Shown: piece after piece, positions 1 through 9,625 of the stretch
Layout: every line of letters begins with the position of its first letter
Position numbering within the stretch: position 1 is the first letter of the stretch
Assembly (NCBI GenBank): GCA_902801465.1
Contig: CADCIH010000007.1
Coordinates: forward strand, 1 to 64,000
Direction of reading: 5' to 3'
Length of the DNA stretch: 64,000 bases
Source: an uncultured Bacteroidia bacterium
GTDB taxonomy: Bacteria; Bacteroidota; Bacteroidia; Bacteroidales; F082
The notes under the pieces: generated by a model
Told to the model about the DNA's origin: nothing
The model's input: only the letters and a program-made list of their open reading frames with translations
The model's database searches: none
Position numbers and translations under genes: made by a program

Positions 1-28
1 TAGAATTAATAATTAAGAATTTATAGAT

Positions 29-289
29 ATGAAAAAGACAATCATCACTTTAGCAATCATCTTCGGTCTTGGCCTCGGCGTATACGCCCAAGGCGGCCTG
101 TTCGGCTACGGCGCCGTCAGCGACGAGGAATACTATGGCTACGGCGCTAACGACCGTACCAGCGGCGACATGCCGCTGCTGCCCAGCCACAACCAAACCC
201 AAAACCAACCCGCTCCCATCGGTAGCGGCGCCCTCCTGCTCATCGGATTCGGTGCAGCATACGCGATGAAGAAGAGAAACAAGGAGTAA
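29..289 (+). CDS. Small secreted or membrane protein, function unknown
   Basis: The 86-residue product has a short basic start (MKK) and a hydrophobic stretch at about residues 4-20 ending in AQG, which looks like a Sec signal peptide. A Gly/Tyr-rich middle and an Asn/Gln/Pro-rich linker follow. The C-terminal hydrophobic segment at about residues 66-81 is followed by the basic tail KKRNKE. A signal peptide plus a C-terminal stop-transfer segment is common in very small Bacteroidales envelope proteins. No catalytic motif is visible. It is convergent with the helicase gene to the right, with a hairpin terminator between them. I do not recognise a named family. Confidence 0.6.
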   Translation: MKKTIITLAIIFGLGLGVYAQGGLFGYGAVSDEEYYGYGANDRTSGDMPLLPSHNQTQNQPAPIGSGALLLIGFGAAYAMKKRNKE

Positions 290-317
290 CGGAAAACGGA
301 AAATGGAAAACGGAAAG
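290..317 (+). repeat. Heptanucleotide array, CGGAAAA type
   Basis: Four consecutive 7-bp units (CGGAAAA, CGGAAAA, TGGAAAA, CGGAAAG) begin directly after the stop codon of the preceding small gene. The same unit recurs at 21866-21893. Confidence 0.8.
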
Positions 318-340
318 TTTTCCAATTCCGTTCAAACAAA

Positions 341-378
341 AGGCAGAGTCGAAATGCTTCGGCTCTGCTTTTCTTTTA
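341..378 (+). terminator. Hairpin terminator between convergent genes
   Basis: The stem GCAGAG-T-CGAA pairs with TTCG-G-CTCTGC around a short loop and is followed by a T-rich run at 369-377. It is placed to terminate the small + strand gene. Confidence 0.75.
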
Positions 379-433
379 TTATTATTGGGCGCTATGTTGA
401 AAACGCCCGAGATACATTGGCTGAGAAGGGAGC

Positions 434-3400
434 CTAGACCCGCTCTACCTCGACGGAATCCCCCAAATATACCAAATAGGCCTCAATGGGCTTCGCCACC
501 ATCTTGCCTAATACCGACATGTATTCGGCCAACTGCCTGTGATAACTGTCGCTGCGCTTGCCAGTCTTGTAATCCAACAAGATAACCTTATCTGGCAACT
601 CGGCGTAACGGTCGGGTCGCACGATCTTGCCCGTTGACATCAGGATGTCGCACTCGTTCTTCACCTTGGCATCGGACGAGAACGCCGCCTCAATCAATGG
701 ATGCGTGGCCAGCTGCAAGTACAGACTCGCCAGCATGTCGGCCTTGGCCTGGTCGATGACACCGGCGTCGACATGAGGCCTCAAAGCGCGCTCGATGTCA
801 CTGGGATGACGTATCTCCGACAACACCTGATGCACGAAGTCACCCCACTCCTGAGGCTTCATCCTGTCGTTGGGATCGGCCCAGAACATGCTGGGGTTGG
901 GGTCGACACTGACCTTGTGGAGCCAGTCACCAGAACACGACTCATGATAGATCTCCAGGGCCTCCTTCGGCTTCATCTTTTCCTCCACCTTGCGGGTGTC
1001 AGGGTCGCCGTATGTGGCTGGATGACTGGCAAGGAAGGCGTTGATGGGGTTGTTGTCAACGACCTGCTTCTTGTCTTTCTTCTCCTTGGGCTTGTAGCTG
1101 AGGATGTGCAGCCGCTGCTTGGCACGGGTGAAAGCCACATACATGAGGTTCATGTTGTCGAGCCTCGTCATGGCGTCTTCTCTGACTGCCAAAGCGGCAG
1201 CGCCCTTCGACCACTCTGCGCTTTTATTGGTGAGCTTGTACTGCACCTTGTCGATGTGTGGGATATGCTCAAAGCCCAATTCCTCGGGGGTGACCCAAAG
1301 CGTAAGCTCCCTGCGGTCGTCGAGGTTGTCCAACACGAAAGGACAGATGACCACGTTGAACTCCAAGCCCTTTGACTTGTGGATGGTCATCACATTCACC
1401 GCATCGGTCTTGCCACTCGTTACGGTGAGCTTGTTCTTTTTCTTCTCCCAATACTCCAAGAAACTGGCGATGCCGTTCTCGTCGGCTTCCTGCCACTGAT
1501 ACACCACGTCGAGCAAGAAACTCAGATAGGTGTCGCCGGCTACGTCCATCCCATAGAGACGCATCAAGGCGGAACAGAGGTCGTAGAGGCTGTAGGAACG
1601 CATCATCAAAGGCTTGAAAGCTTCGGGGTCGGGGCCTTGTTCAAAGAAGCCGTCGGCCACGCCGTCGAAACGCTCTTGGCAGACAAGGTTCCAGTAATAG
1701 TTCATGGTGGCCTTCGTCACGGGATTGCCGGAGTGGATGAGATAGTCGAGCGTGGCGATGATCAATCGCACCTTGCTCGACGACTTCAGCAAGATGGAGT
1801 CGATCGAGACCACAGGGATGCCGTTCTTGTTGAGATAGTCGGCCACGAGCGACCCGAACTTGTTCTTGCGGACCAGGATGGTGATGTCGCTCATCATGAA
1901 ACCTTTGCCTTGCAGGTCTTCGATAAGCTCCTTGACGCGCTCCAACATGGCTTGGTTGGGGTCGTCGTCAGGGTCGAAAAGCTCCACTTCCACGTAGCCG
2001 GGCTCTTCGTGTTTGACCACTTGCTCCACCGACACCTCTTTGTTGAAACGCTCGCTGTCTTCCACATAGACCTTCTGCTGCTCGGGACCCAGGAAATGCA
2101 GGCTCGACAAGAAGAACTCGTTGTTGAACTTGACGATGTTGGCGAACGAACGGAAGTTGGTCTTCAACTCCTTGAACCAGAAGCTCCTGGTGAAACTCCG
2201 CTCGAACTCGTCGAAGGCTTCCTCGTCGGGCTTGAGGTGTATCTCGGGAAGCTTCACAATCTGTTCCACCTCGCCGCTGCGCCAACGGTAGATGGACTGC
2301 TTGCCGTCGCCCACCACCATGCTCATCTGGCCATCGGCGATGCCATTGTGGAGTAGGGGGATCAGGTTCTGCCACTGCAACACGGAGGTGTCCTGGAACT
2401 CATCGATGAACACGTGTTTCAGACGGTTTCCAAGCCGCTCGTATATGAAAGGCACCGAGAAATCGCCCAAGATCTTGTTGATGCGCTTGTTGAACTCGGA
2501 GATATGCACCACCTGCTCCTCGCCGATGTAGTCCTCCATCTCAGCCTTGAGCTTCGAACGCAAGACATAGAGGCTGAGTTTTCCGCGCTGCGACTTGTAG
2601 AAAAGGTAGCTGCCTATGTTATCCAGATAATACCGCATGGGCTGCACGAACACCTTCTCGAACTCGTCGTTGAGCTCGGGGTGGGGGTTGGTCTTTTGGT
2701 ACCAGTCGTCTCCGCCGTTGACGATTTTCATTAAGGAATTGGAGGGTGTCGTTATTTCTCCCTTCCTCAAGTACTTGAGTATGCTCAGGCAAGGGCTCAT
2801 AGACTTTTTTTGGAAGTCGTCAGGGGTGAGCCCGTGGCGTTCGATGAAAGCGCTGAAGTCTTTCACGAACTGTTGGCACCTCGCCTCAAATGGAAACACC
2901 TTCCCGTCGATGAAAGCAAGGGTCTCCCTATAGCTCTCCTCCATCTCGAAGGGGTTGGTGTCGCTCTTGTCGAAGACCTCTTCCGAGAAGAGGTTCTTCA
3001 CGAAGCTGTTGATCTCCTCGTCCACCTTGGCCTTCCGCTCATCGTCGAGCTTGGTCTCCATGAAGTCCTCCACGATCTTGGTCAGATAGGGGTTGTCGGC
3101 TCCGATCTGCTCGCCAATGCGCTCGGTGATGTCGTCGGCCACCTCCTGCTCGTCGATGCTGACGTTGAACTGGGTCGGCAAGTCCAGTTCTTGGGCAAAC
3201 GACCGTGCCAGCTTGTTCACGAAACTGTCGATGGTACAAATGAAGAAATCGCTATAATTATATATTATATTTAAAAACATCCTATGGGCGTTGTCTTTCA
3301 GCTGCTCGCGGCTGAGGTCGAGTTCTCCGATGAGGTCGGCCTCCATGCTTCCCGGGTCTTTGTCGGGGTCGCTGTTGATGATGTCGATGAGTTGCCGCAC

Positions 3401-3586
3401 GATCTTTTCTTTCATTTCGTTGGCGGCCATGTTGGTGAAGGTGATGGCGAGAATGTGGCTGAATTCGGCGGTGGCGGCCTTGTCCTTGAGGCAGAGTTTG
3501 AGGTATTCCTTGATGATGGTGTAGGTCTTTCCGGCTCCGGCTGAGGCTTGGTACACCTTGAAGGTATCAGGGCTTGGGCTGCTCAT
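434..3586 (-). CDS. UvrD/RecB-type helicase-nuclease (AddA-like)
   Basis: This 1050-residue protein is an SF1 helicase of the RecB/AddA type, expected to process DNA double-strand ends for recombination. The Walker A motif ASAGAGKT lies at residues 14-21. The Walker B-type FIDEFQDTS is near residue 390, GDGKQSIYRWR follows, and the late helicase motif VMTIHKSKGLEF is in the C-terminal half. The C-terminus carries a RecB-like PD-(D/E)XK nuclease signature ending in LLDYKTGK. AddB-type partners often sit beside such genes in Bacteroidota, but none is visible here. Its start overlaps the 3' end of the TamB-like gene by 20 bp on the same strand, so the two are probably co-transcribed. Exact AddA versus RecB orthology is not decided by sequence reading alone. 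Confidence 0.9.
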   Translation of the reverse strand: MSSPSPDTFKVYQASAGAGKTYTIIKEYLKLCLKDKAATAEFSHILAITFTNMAANEMKEKIVRQLIDIINSDPDKDPGSMEADLIGELDLSREQLKDNAHRMFLNIIYNYSDFFICTIDSFVNKLARSFAQELDLPTQFNVSIDEQEVADDITERIGEQIGADNPYLTKIVEDFMETKLDDERKAKVDEEINSFVKNLFSEEVFDKSDTNPFEMEESYRETLAFIDGKVFPFEARCQQFVKDFSAFIERHGLTPDDFQKKSMSPCLSILKYLRKGEITTPSNSLMKIVNGGDDWYQKTNPHPELNDEFEKVFVQPMRYYLDNIGSYLFYKSQRGKLSLYVLRSKLKAEMEDYIGEEQVVHISEFNKRINKILGDFSVPFIYERLGNRLKHVFIDEFQDTSVLQWQNLIPLLHNGIADGQMSMVVGDGKQSIYRWRSGEVEQIVKLPEIHLKPDEEAFDEFERSFTRSFWFKELKTNFRSFANIVKFNNEFFLSSLHFLGPEQQKVYVEDSERFNKEVSVEQVVKHEEPGYVEVELFDPDDDPNQAMLERVKELIEDLQGKGFMMSDITILVRKNKFGSLVADYLNKNGIPVVSIDSILLKSSSKVRLIIATLDYLIHSGNPVTKATMNYYWNLVCQERFDGVADGFFEQGPDPEAFKPLMMRSYSLYDLCSALMRLYGMDVAGDTYLSFLLDVVYQWQEADENGIASFLEYWEKKKNKLTVTSGKTDAVNVMTIHKSKGLEFNVVICPFVLDNLDDRRELTLWVTPEELGFEHIPHIDKVQYKLTNKSAEWSKGAAALAVREDAMTRLDNMNLMYVAFTRAKQRLHILSYKPKEKKDKKQVVDNNPINAFLASHPATYGDPDTRKVEEKMKPKEALEIYHESCSGDWLHKVSVDPNPSMFWADPNDRMKPQEWGDFVHQVLSEIRHPSDIERALRPHVDAGVIDQAKADMLASLYLQLATHPLIEAAFSSDAKVKNECDILMSTGKIVRPDRYAELPDKVILLDYKTGKRSDSYHRQLAEYMSVLGKMVAKPIEAYLVYLGDSVEVERV

Positions 3587-6500
3587 TTTGTTGGTTTTGT
3601 TCTTGGTTTTGGTTCAGGTTTCTGTTTCTGTTCAGTCTTTGTCCCGAGGGCTTAGGCCTGTCGATCATGGGTCTGTTGGGCAGGTTGAGATTGTTGGTGC
3701 GTTTGCGGAAGAGGTCTTTGAAGTTGTCGAAGCTCTTGCTGTAGGAGAGGCCGATGCCTTGGGTGTAGGGGGCCATCTTATAATAGGTGTATTGGTAGTA
3801 GGTGGTGTTGTAGTTGGACCTGTTGAACACCTGTCCGCTCCAGCTGCCGTCTTTGGTGATCTTATAGTCGATGTTGAAGTCGCCCACGATATTGGTGGAG
3901 TTCGACGAATAGGCGTTGGTAGGTCTGACCACGCCGAAGTTGGTCTCGATGGTCAGGCGGTCGTCGAACAGTTGTTTGCGCAGTGCCACGGTCATTTCCT
4001 CGCTGCTCATCTCGCCGCCTGGCTTGTAGTTGACGTTGATGTCGATGTCGTCGGTGAGTTGTGAGATGATGTCGTTCAGTTGGTTGGTGATGATGTTGTA
4101 GTATCCGTCGCTTCCTCCGCTGTAGTTGAAGGTGTTGAACACCATGAGGTAGAGTGTTTGCAGGAGCATCTCGGCTTGGTTGGTGGTGTCGACCACATAG
4201 AACACGGCTTGTTTCAGGTCTTCCGAGGCGTTGGGGAGTCGCAGGCCGAAGCTGATGTCGGGGTTCAGGAGTTTGTTTTTGAGGTGTACCATGCAGTCGA
4301 CTTTGACGTTGCTGCTGCCGCCCATGCTGGTGGAGTCGGCCAGTCCCAGCGAGCTGAGAGCTGCCTTGGTCTGGTACACGCCGGTGGCGTCGATGGTGCC
4401 GTTCACGGGGTCGCCGGTCCACGAGATGCTACTGCCTGGCTCGAGGGAGAAGTTACGGCGGAGCATGTCCTGTATGTTAAGTGACAGGCTTCCGGAGTTG
4501 ATGACGTAGTCGCCGATGAGCGACATGGGGTTGTTGGCTGGCAGGCCGAGTTTGATGTTGCCGATACCTTTTGCCTCCATCGATCCGAGGCCGTTGGGCA
4601 AGGCGATCTTCACCTGTGCGTCGTCGTTCACCGAGAGGTCGAGGTCGATGCTGAAGCTGCTCGACTTCTTCGGTTTTTCCGTGACGGGTGTCTCTTCCTC
4701 TTCGTCTTCCACCGGCTGGCTGTGGTCCACAAAAGTGATGAACTCATGCTGTTTCACTTTCGACGAGCCTCCGAGCGGGATGGTCATCACGGTGCCTTTG
4801 TTGGTCATGGCCTTGACGCTGAGGCGCAGGTCGTTGGTGGGTCCTGTGGCTGACACGATGCCGCTGGCGATGGCGGTGCCATGGAACGAGGGGCTGAGGT
4901 TGGCGGTGGTGGCCATGGCGAGGAAGTTGCGCGGATACAGCTTGATGTCGAGGGCCATGTCCTTCAGGTGGTTGTGTGTGATGCGTCCGGTCACGAGAGC
5001 GGCGTTGCCGAGGGTGTCGATGAGCGAGAAGTTGTTGAGTGAGATGAGTCCGTCGGTAAGTGTGATGGTGGGCTCGAAGGTATAATAGGTGTTCAGGAAG
5101 TTCACCTGGCAGCCGCCTTCTTCCACGCTCACCTCGCCCAGTATCTCGGGCGCCTTGGCGGAGCCTTGGATGGTGGCATGGCCGTAGCATTGTCCCTGAA
5201 GACGTCTGACGACGTTGTTGAGGAAGGGGGAGAGGATGGACAGGTTGAGTCCGTCGAGGTCGAGGGTGAAGTCGAGGTTCTCGTCCCGAGCTGTATAATA
5301 GGCTCCTTCAAGGTTGATGGCCCTGCGATCGTCGGTCACCAGACCCACGTTCACCTCGATGGCACGTTGTTCGTTGTCCCAACGGCTGAGGATCTCGGCG
5401 TCGCCATAGGTCTCGCCGTTGAAGCCGAAGCCTTTGACATCCAGGTCGGCGAACACCGTCGGGTCGTTCTTGAGGTTGTTCAAGGTGGCGTCGCCGCTCA
5501 CACGGCCGTCGATGCTGAAGCCCAGGCCTTGGAAGAGGAACCCGAGGGTGGCAAGGTCGAACTGGTTGAGGCTGACGGCGAGGGTGTCCTCGGCTTGCAT
5601 TGGGGCGAAGCCGTCCACGAGCAGGCTCTGGCTCTCGCTGGTCAGCTCGAGGTTCGAGATCTGTATCTTGTCGTCGTCGATGACCACGAAGTTATTCGGG
5701 TCGATATTCCATAAGAAGTCGTTTAGCAGGATGTTGGCCTGGCTGATGCTGAAGCGGCCCCCGGTGAGGGAGGGGACGAACGAGCCTATGATGTCGGCCT
5801 TGTTGTGGTCGATCTTGCTGACGTCGTCCCATCCGATCTTGGTCTTGATGCTGTCGTTCTGCAAGGTGGCCATTAGGTTCACGGCATCGAGGCTGAGTTT
5901 CACGGTGTCGGTCTCGGTGCTGTCGCGCAGGATCACCTCATCCACGTTGAGTCTCAGCATGGAGAACCTGGAGTTGCTGCGGTTCCTGCACTCGATGTTG
6001 TTGATTTTGATATTGTTGATCTTGACATAACGTGAGCGGAGGGTCATGTTCAGCGATTGCGACTTGGTGGTGAAGATGCCGTTGAGGGTGGTGTTCTTGG
6101 CGATGCTCAGCGAGGGCATCAGGAGCTTGGTGAGGGGCTTGGGGTCCTTGAGGTTCAGGTCGACGATGAAGTCTTGTTCGGCCGACTTGCCGCTCTTGGC
6201 GAAGCGTTCCAGGTCGTCGGTCCACTGGGGGAAGGTGACGTAGGAGTCTACGAACTGTTTGAAGGCGATACCTATGGTGCTGAAGTCCATCTTGCCGGCC
6301 ATCTCGAAGTCGAGGAAGTCGCAGTTGGCGGTGATGCGTTTCTGCATCAGGTCGTCGTTGACGATGGAGGCGTCGAAACGTTCCATCACGAAGTCGCCGC
6401 TGCTGTTGGTGAAGGCCACGTCGCTGATGTGGAGCGTGCCTTCGGCCTCGTTGAAGTTGTTGATGCTGGTCATGTTGGCGGTGATGGAGGCCTGCAGCAC

Positions 6501-8090
6501 GGCGATGTCGTCGTTTTTGATGAGGTTGAGCTTGCGCAGGTCGGCATGGGTGATGTCGGCTTGGAAGTCGCCTCCCAGCGCCTTGGGGTTGCTGAAGTCG
6601 AAGCGTCCCTTGAAGTCGAGGTCGAGCTCATCGTCGGCGATGTCGATGATGCCGTTGAAACAGTTGTTGTGCAGGTTGCCGTTCAGCGCGATGGCGTTGA
6701 TGTTGTTGCCCATGAGGTCGATGTCCTCGATGGACCCGTCGATGTCGAGGTCCATGTTGCCCTTGCGGTCCTGACGGGCGATGACGTCGGCGGAGAGGTC
6801 GAGCTTGCCGATCACCTTGCTGGCGTTGGTGATGGCGCCCACATCCACACGGCTGCCTTCCACATGGCCTTCGAACACGTTGTGATGTCCTTCATTAATA
6901 AATCTGTTGAGGGTCACGCTGACATCGCCGATCTCGGAGGTGACTTCGAGGTCGGTCTTGAACTTGTTGAACGAGCCGTTGAACTGTCCTTTGATGGTGC
7001 CTTGGCCCAGTGCCAACAGGGCATCGGGGATGGGGATGGTCTCGGTGGCAGTGGGGATGTAGAACGAGTCCAGGTCGTTGATGTCGTAGTCCATCCGCTT
7101 GATGTTGAGGAACTGCACCCGGTTGGTGAACTCGAGTGGCTGCAAGGCGATGTTGCCTTCGAAATGGGTCTGTTGGCCCAAGTCGAGTTTCAGCTTGTCG
7201 ACAGTGAATTTCCTGACGGGTCCTTTCATGATGCCTTCGAAATGAATCTGGTCGGGCATCTTGTATAGCACCTCGGTGAAAGGCCCCAAGTCGCTGAGCA
7301 TCACGTCGGTAGGATAGATGACATTGTCGAAGGTGACTGAGTCGACGAAGCTGCTGATGGCGCTGTAGCTGTCGAACAGCATGTGAAGGTCGAGGTGCAG
7401 GTAGCTGTTGTCGGTCCTGAGATGAAGGTCGTCGAGTAGGATGCCCTTGGGCGACACGTTGACTTGGGTGACCATGTCGATGAGCCGGAATCCGCTTGCT
7501 TCGTTGGCGGCCAGATGGTGTATCACCCCGGTGATAGAATCGCCGATGACCAGGTCTTCGAGGTCGAGGCTGATGCTGTCAACCACCAGATGGGAATAGT
7601 CCATCAGATGGTTCTCGGTCTTCTCTGGGTTGTCCTTGTTCTGGTCCCACAGCTGGAAGTTAAGGTTGCGCAGCAGGATGCGGTCGACGGCAATCACGGT
7701 GGTCTCGTTGCTTTTCTCTTTCTCTCCTGACGGGAAGGCGTCAAGCAGGAACATGAAGTTCAAGCGGGTTGAGTCCTCGTAGGTGATGAGGTTGGCTTCG
7801 GCGTTGTTGAGTTCCACCTTTCCCACATGGATGTCGCCATGGATGATGTCTTCCATGATGGGCCGCACACGCAGCTCCTCCACGCCCAACAGGGTGTTGT
7901 CCCTGAGGTCCTTCACGAGGAACTGGTCGATGTGTATGGTGAAGTTAGGGGAGATGTACAGCCTTCCTATTTGTATGTCGGTGCCGGTTTTTTGTGAGAT
8001 GTATCCTCCTGCGATTCGGATGGCAAACTTCTGAATGATAGGGTCTTGGATGGCGACGAAGATGCTTGTGATGAATGAGAGGAACACCAC
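3567..8090 (-). CDS. TamB-like translocation/assembly module protein
   Basis: This 1507-residue protein has the long repetitive beta-rich layout of the TamB/DUF490 family, envelope-spanning proteins implicated in outer-membrane lipid transport and assembly. The N-terminus has a hydrophobic helix followed by the typical entry segment (IQDPIIQKFAIRIAGGYIS). Many short strands of the form 'DLDLDG.I' follow, and the family-specific C-terminal region contains a GG.GYYNIITNQLND-type segment near residue 1350. The start given is a GTG with no obvious Shine-Dalgarno. The same frame stays open upstream to 8153, adding LKIIKKNIIHSILTII, which completes the membrane helix, so the true start may be further upstream (see findings). 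The tail is rich in Asn, Gln and Pro. Confidence 0.85.
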   Translation of the reverse strand: MVFLSFITSIFVAIQDPIIQKFAIRIAGGYISQKTGTDIQIGRLYISPNFTIHIDQFLVKDLRDNTLLGVEELRVRPIMEDIIHGDIHVGKVELNNAEANLITYEDSTRLNFMFLLDAFPSGEKEKSNETTVIAVDRILLRNLNFQLWDQNKDNPEKTENHLMDYSHLVVDSISLDLEDLVIGDSITGVIHHLAANEASGFRLIDMVTQVNVSPKGILLDDLHLRTDNSYLHLDLHMLFDSYSAISSFVDSVTFDNVIYPTDVMLSDLGPFTEVLYKMPDQIHFEGIMKGPVRKFTVDKLKLDLGQQTHFEGNIALQPLEFTNRVQFLNIKRMDYDINDLDSFYIPTATETIPIPDALLALGQGTIKGQFNGSFNKFKTDLEVTSEIGDVSVTLNRFINEGHHNVFEGHVEGSRVDVGAITNASKVIGKLDLSADVIARQDRKGNMDLDIDGSIEDIDLMGNNINAIALNGNLHNNCFNGIIDIADDELDLDFKGRFDFSNPKALGGDFQADITHADLRKLNLIKNDDIAVLQASITANMTSINNFNEAEGTLHISDVAFTNSSGDFVMERFDASIVNDDLMQKRITANCDFLDFEMAGKMDFSTIGIAFKQFVDSYVTFPQWTDDLERFAKSGKSAEQDFIVDLNLKDPKPLTKLLMPSLSIAKNTTLNGIFTTKSQSLNMTLRSRYVKINNIKINNIECRNRSNSRFSMLRLNVDEVILRDSTETDTVKLSLDAVNLMATLQNDSIKTKIGWDDVSKIDHNKADIIGSFVPSLTGGRFSISQANILLNDFLWNIDPNNFVVIDDDKIQISNLELTSESQSLLVDGFAPMQAEDTLAVSLNQFDLATLGFLFQGLGFSIDGRVSGDATLNNLKNDPTVFADLDVKGFGFNGETYGDAEILSRWDNEQRAIEVNVGLVTDDRRAINLEGAYYTARDENLDFTLDLDGLNLSILSPFLNNVVRRLQGQCYGHATIQGSAKAPEILGEVSVEEGGCQVNFLNTYYTFEPTITLTDGLISLNNFSLIDTLGNAALVTGRITHNHLKDMALDIKLYPRNFLAMATTANLSPSFHGTAIASGIVSATGPTNDLRLSVKAMTNKGTVMTIPLGGSSKVKQHEFITFVDHSQPVEDEEEETPVTEKPKKSSSFSIDLDLSVNDDAQVKIALPNGLGSMEAKGIGNIKLGLPANNPMSLIGDYVINSGSLSLNIQDMLRRNFSLEPGSSISWTGDPVNGTIDATGVYQTKAALSSLGLADSTSMGGSSNVKVDCMVHLKNKLLNPDISFGLRLPNASEDLKQAVFYVVDTTNQAEMLLQTLYLMVFNTFNYSGGSDGYYNIITNQLNDIISQLTDDIDINVNYKPGGEMSSEEMTVALRKQLFDDRLTIETNFGVVRPTNAYSSNSTNIVGDFNIDYKITKDGSWSGQVFNRSNYNTTYYQYTYYKMAPYTQGIGLSYSKSFDNFKDLFRKRTNNLNLPNRPMIDRPKPSGQRLNRNRNLNQNQEQNQQNEQPKP

Positions 8091-8128
8091 AATAATCGTG
8101 AGGATGCTATGGATAATGTTTTTTTTAA

Positions 8129-8136
8129 TAATTTTG
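8129..8136 (+). promoter_or_regulatory. tsaD promoter -7 element
   Basis: TAATTTTG matches the Bacteroidota -7 consensus TAnnTTTG and lies 20 bp before the tsaD start codon. Confidence 0.65.
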
Positions 8137-8155
8137 AGCCTCCAAAATAAAGTTC

Positions 8156-9187
8156 ATGAACGAATACATCTTAGGCATCGAGTCATCTTGCGATGACACT
8201 TCTGCCGCTGTCCTTCAAGGCACGCGCGTGCTATCCAACGTCATCGCCAGTCAGAAGGTCCACGAGCAATACGGGGGCGTCGTCCCCGAACTGGCCTCGC
8301 GCGCTCACCAGCAAAATATCATCCCGGTCATCGACACGGCTTTGAAGAATGCAAAAATACAAAAAAATCAATTAAGCGCAATTGCTTTTACACGTGGACC
8401 GGGCCTTTTGGGCTCGCTTTTGGTCGGGACCTCGTTTGCCAAGGCCTTTGCCCAGACTCTGGACATCCCCATGGTGGAGATCGACCACATGAATGCGCAT
8501 ATCCTGGTACATTTCGCCACCGACGAGACGCATACCGAAGTGCCTGATTTCCCGTTCCTTTGCCTGACAGTGTCGGGCGGCCACACCCAGATCGTGGTGG
8601 TGAAGGACTATTTCGACATGGAGGTCATCGGCAAGACCATCGACGACGCAGCAGGGGAGGCCTTCGACAAGACCGCCAAGATCCTCGGCCTGCCTTATCC
8701 GGGCGGACCGGTCATCGACAAGCTGGCCAAGATTGGCAATCCCGACGCCTTTACTTTTGCCAAACCGAATATTCCAGGCTTGGATTATAGTTTTAGTGGG
8801 CTGAAAACCAGTATCTTATATACCGTTCGCGACAACCTGAAGCTGAATCCGAACTTCATCGAGGAACATAAGGAGGACCTCTGTGCTTCGGTGCAGAAGA
8901 CCATCATTGACATCCTGATGGGCAAGCTGGTGAAGGCCAGCAAGCTGACGGGGATCAAGACGGTGGCCATCGCCGGAGGTGTGAGCGCCAACAGCGGCCT
9001 CCATGATGCCATGCTGGCCTTGGGCGAGAAGTACCACTGGAAGGTGTTCATCCCTCGCCTGAGCTATTCGACCGACAACGCCGCCATGGTGGCCGTGGCC
9101 GGATATTTCAAATACCTTAAAGGAGAGTTCGCCTCGCAAGATTTAACCCCCTACGCTCGGCAGAGCCTGAGAGAACCAATTAATTAA
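8156..9187 (+). CDS. tsaD: tRNA N6-adenosine threonylcarbamoyltransferase TsaD
   Basis: This 343-residue member of the Kae1/TsaD family transfers the threonylcarbamoyl group to A37 of ANN-decoding tRNAs, together with TsaB and TsaE. The start is the typical LGIESSCDDTSAAV. The metal-binding HMNAH motif is at about residues 111-115. SGGHTQIV, the GKTIDDAAGEAFDK segment and the C-terminal STDNAAMVA are all present, and the length matches the family. It diverges from the TamB-like gene, with its own -7 element at 8129. Nothing is unusual. Confidence 0.97.
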   Translation: MNEYILGIESSCDDTSAAVLQGTRVLSNVIASQKVHEQYGGVVPELASRAHQQNIIPVIDTALKNAKIQKNQLSAIAFTRGPGLLGSLLVGTSFAKAFAQTLDIPMVEIDHMNAHILVHFATDETHTEVPDFPFLCLTVSGGHTQIVVVKDYFDMEVIGKTIDDAAGEAFDKTAKILGLPYPGGPVIDKLAKIGNPDAFTFAKPNIPGLDYSFSGLKTSILYTVRDNLKLNPNFIEEHKEDLCASVQKTIIDILMGKLVKASKLTGIKTVAIAGGVSANSGLHDAMLALGEKYHWKVFIPRLSYSTDNAAMVAVAGYFKYLKGEFASQDLTPYARQSLREPIN

Positions 9188-9205
9188 CTGAAACACCTTA
9201 ATAAT

Positions 9206-9625
9206 ATGAGAGATTTTATGATTGAAACCACAACGGATCCTGTTGCGGAAGCAAGACGATATGTCCAAAATGCCAAAGATGTGTTGGAGGAGAATGGTAA
9301 ACTGGATTTGGAGACTGGCTGTTATGAGGATTCTAAATATGTGAAATCAGCAGGCCATTACCTTTGGAGTGCGGTTTTGATTATTCTTGACGCTGTTTTT
9401 GATGTGAAAAACAAGCAGCGTCCACATCCTGACATCAAGGATTATAGAAGTGAGATTGTAAAGCGGGACCGCAAACTGCTTACAATGATTAATGCAGCCT
9501 ACGAAACAATGCATATTACCATGGGTTACGATGGCAACCTGAGCAAAGATGTTTGCCAAGGAGGCATTCATCTTGCTACTGATATCATTGACCGATGTGC
9601 CACGATGCTGGTCAAAGTGGCTTGA
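9206..9625 (+). CDS. DUF5618-type small protein
   Basis: The 139-residue, mainly helical protein has the pattern 'DPVAEARRYVQNAKDVL...YEDSKYVKSAGHYLWSAVLIILDAVF', which I recognise as the DUF5618 family of Bacteroidota. The fold resembles HEPN-like helical bundles, but no RxxxxH nuclease motif is evident. An internal start at 9218 (MIETTTD) is also possible. It lies 18 bp downstream of tsaD and may share its transcript. Its stop directly abuts the stop of convergent dgt, with no spacer. The biochemical role is unknown. Confidence 0.75.
   Translation: MRDFMIETTTDPVAEARRYVQNAKDVLEENGKLDLETGCYEDSKYVKSAGHYLWSAVLIILDAVFDVKNKQRPHPDIKDYRSEIVKRDRKLLTMINAAYETMHITMGYDGNLSKDVCQGGIHLATDIIDRCATMLVKVA

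Noticed and set aside
6057-7268. Long open frame (403 codons) antisense to the TamB-like gene, and similar long antisense frames at 1379-2356 and 15685-16662
   Set aside because: They are mirror frames of GC-biased coding genes: low-complexity Val/Glu/Gly/His-rich products with no recognisable motif, and the sense genes are clearly real.
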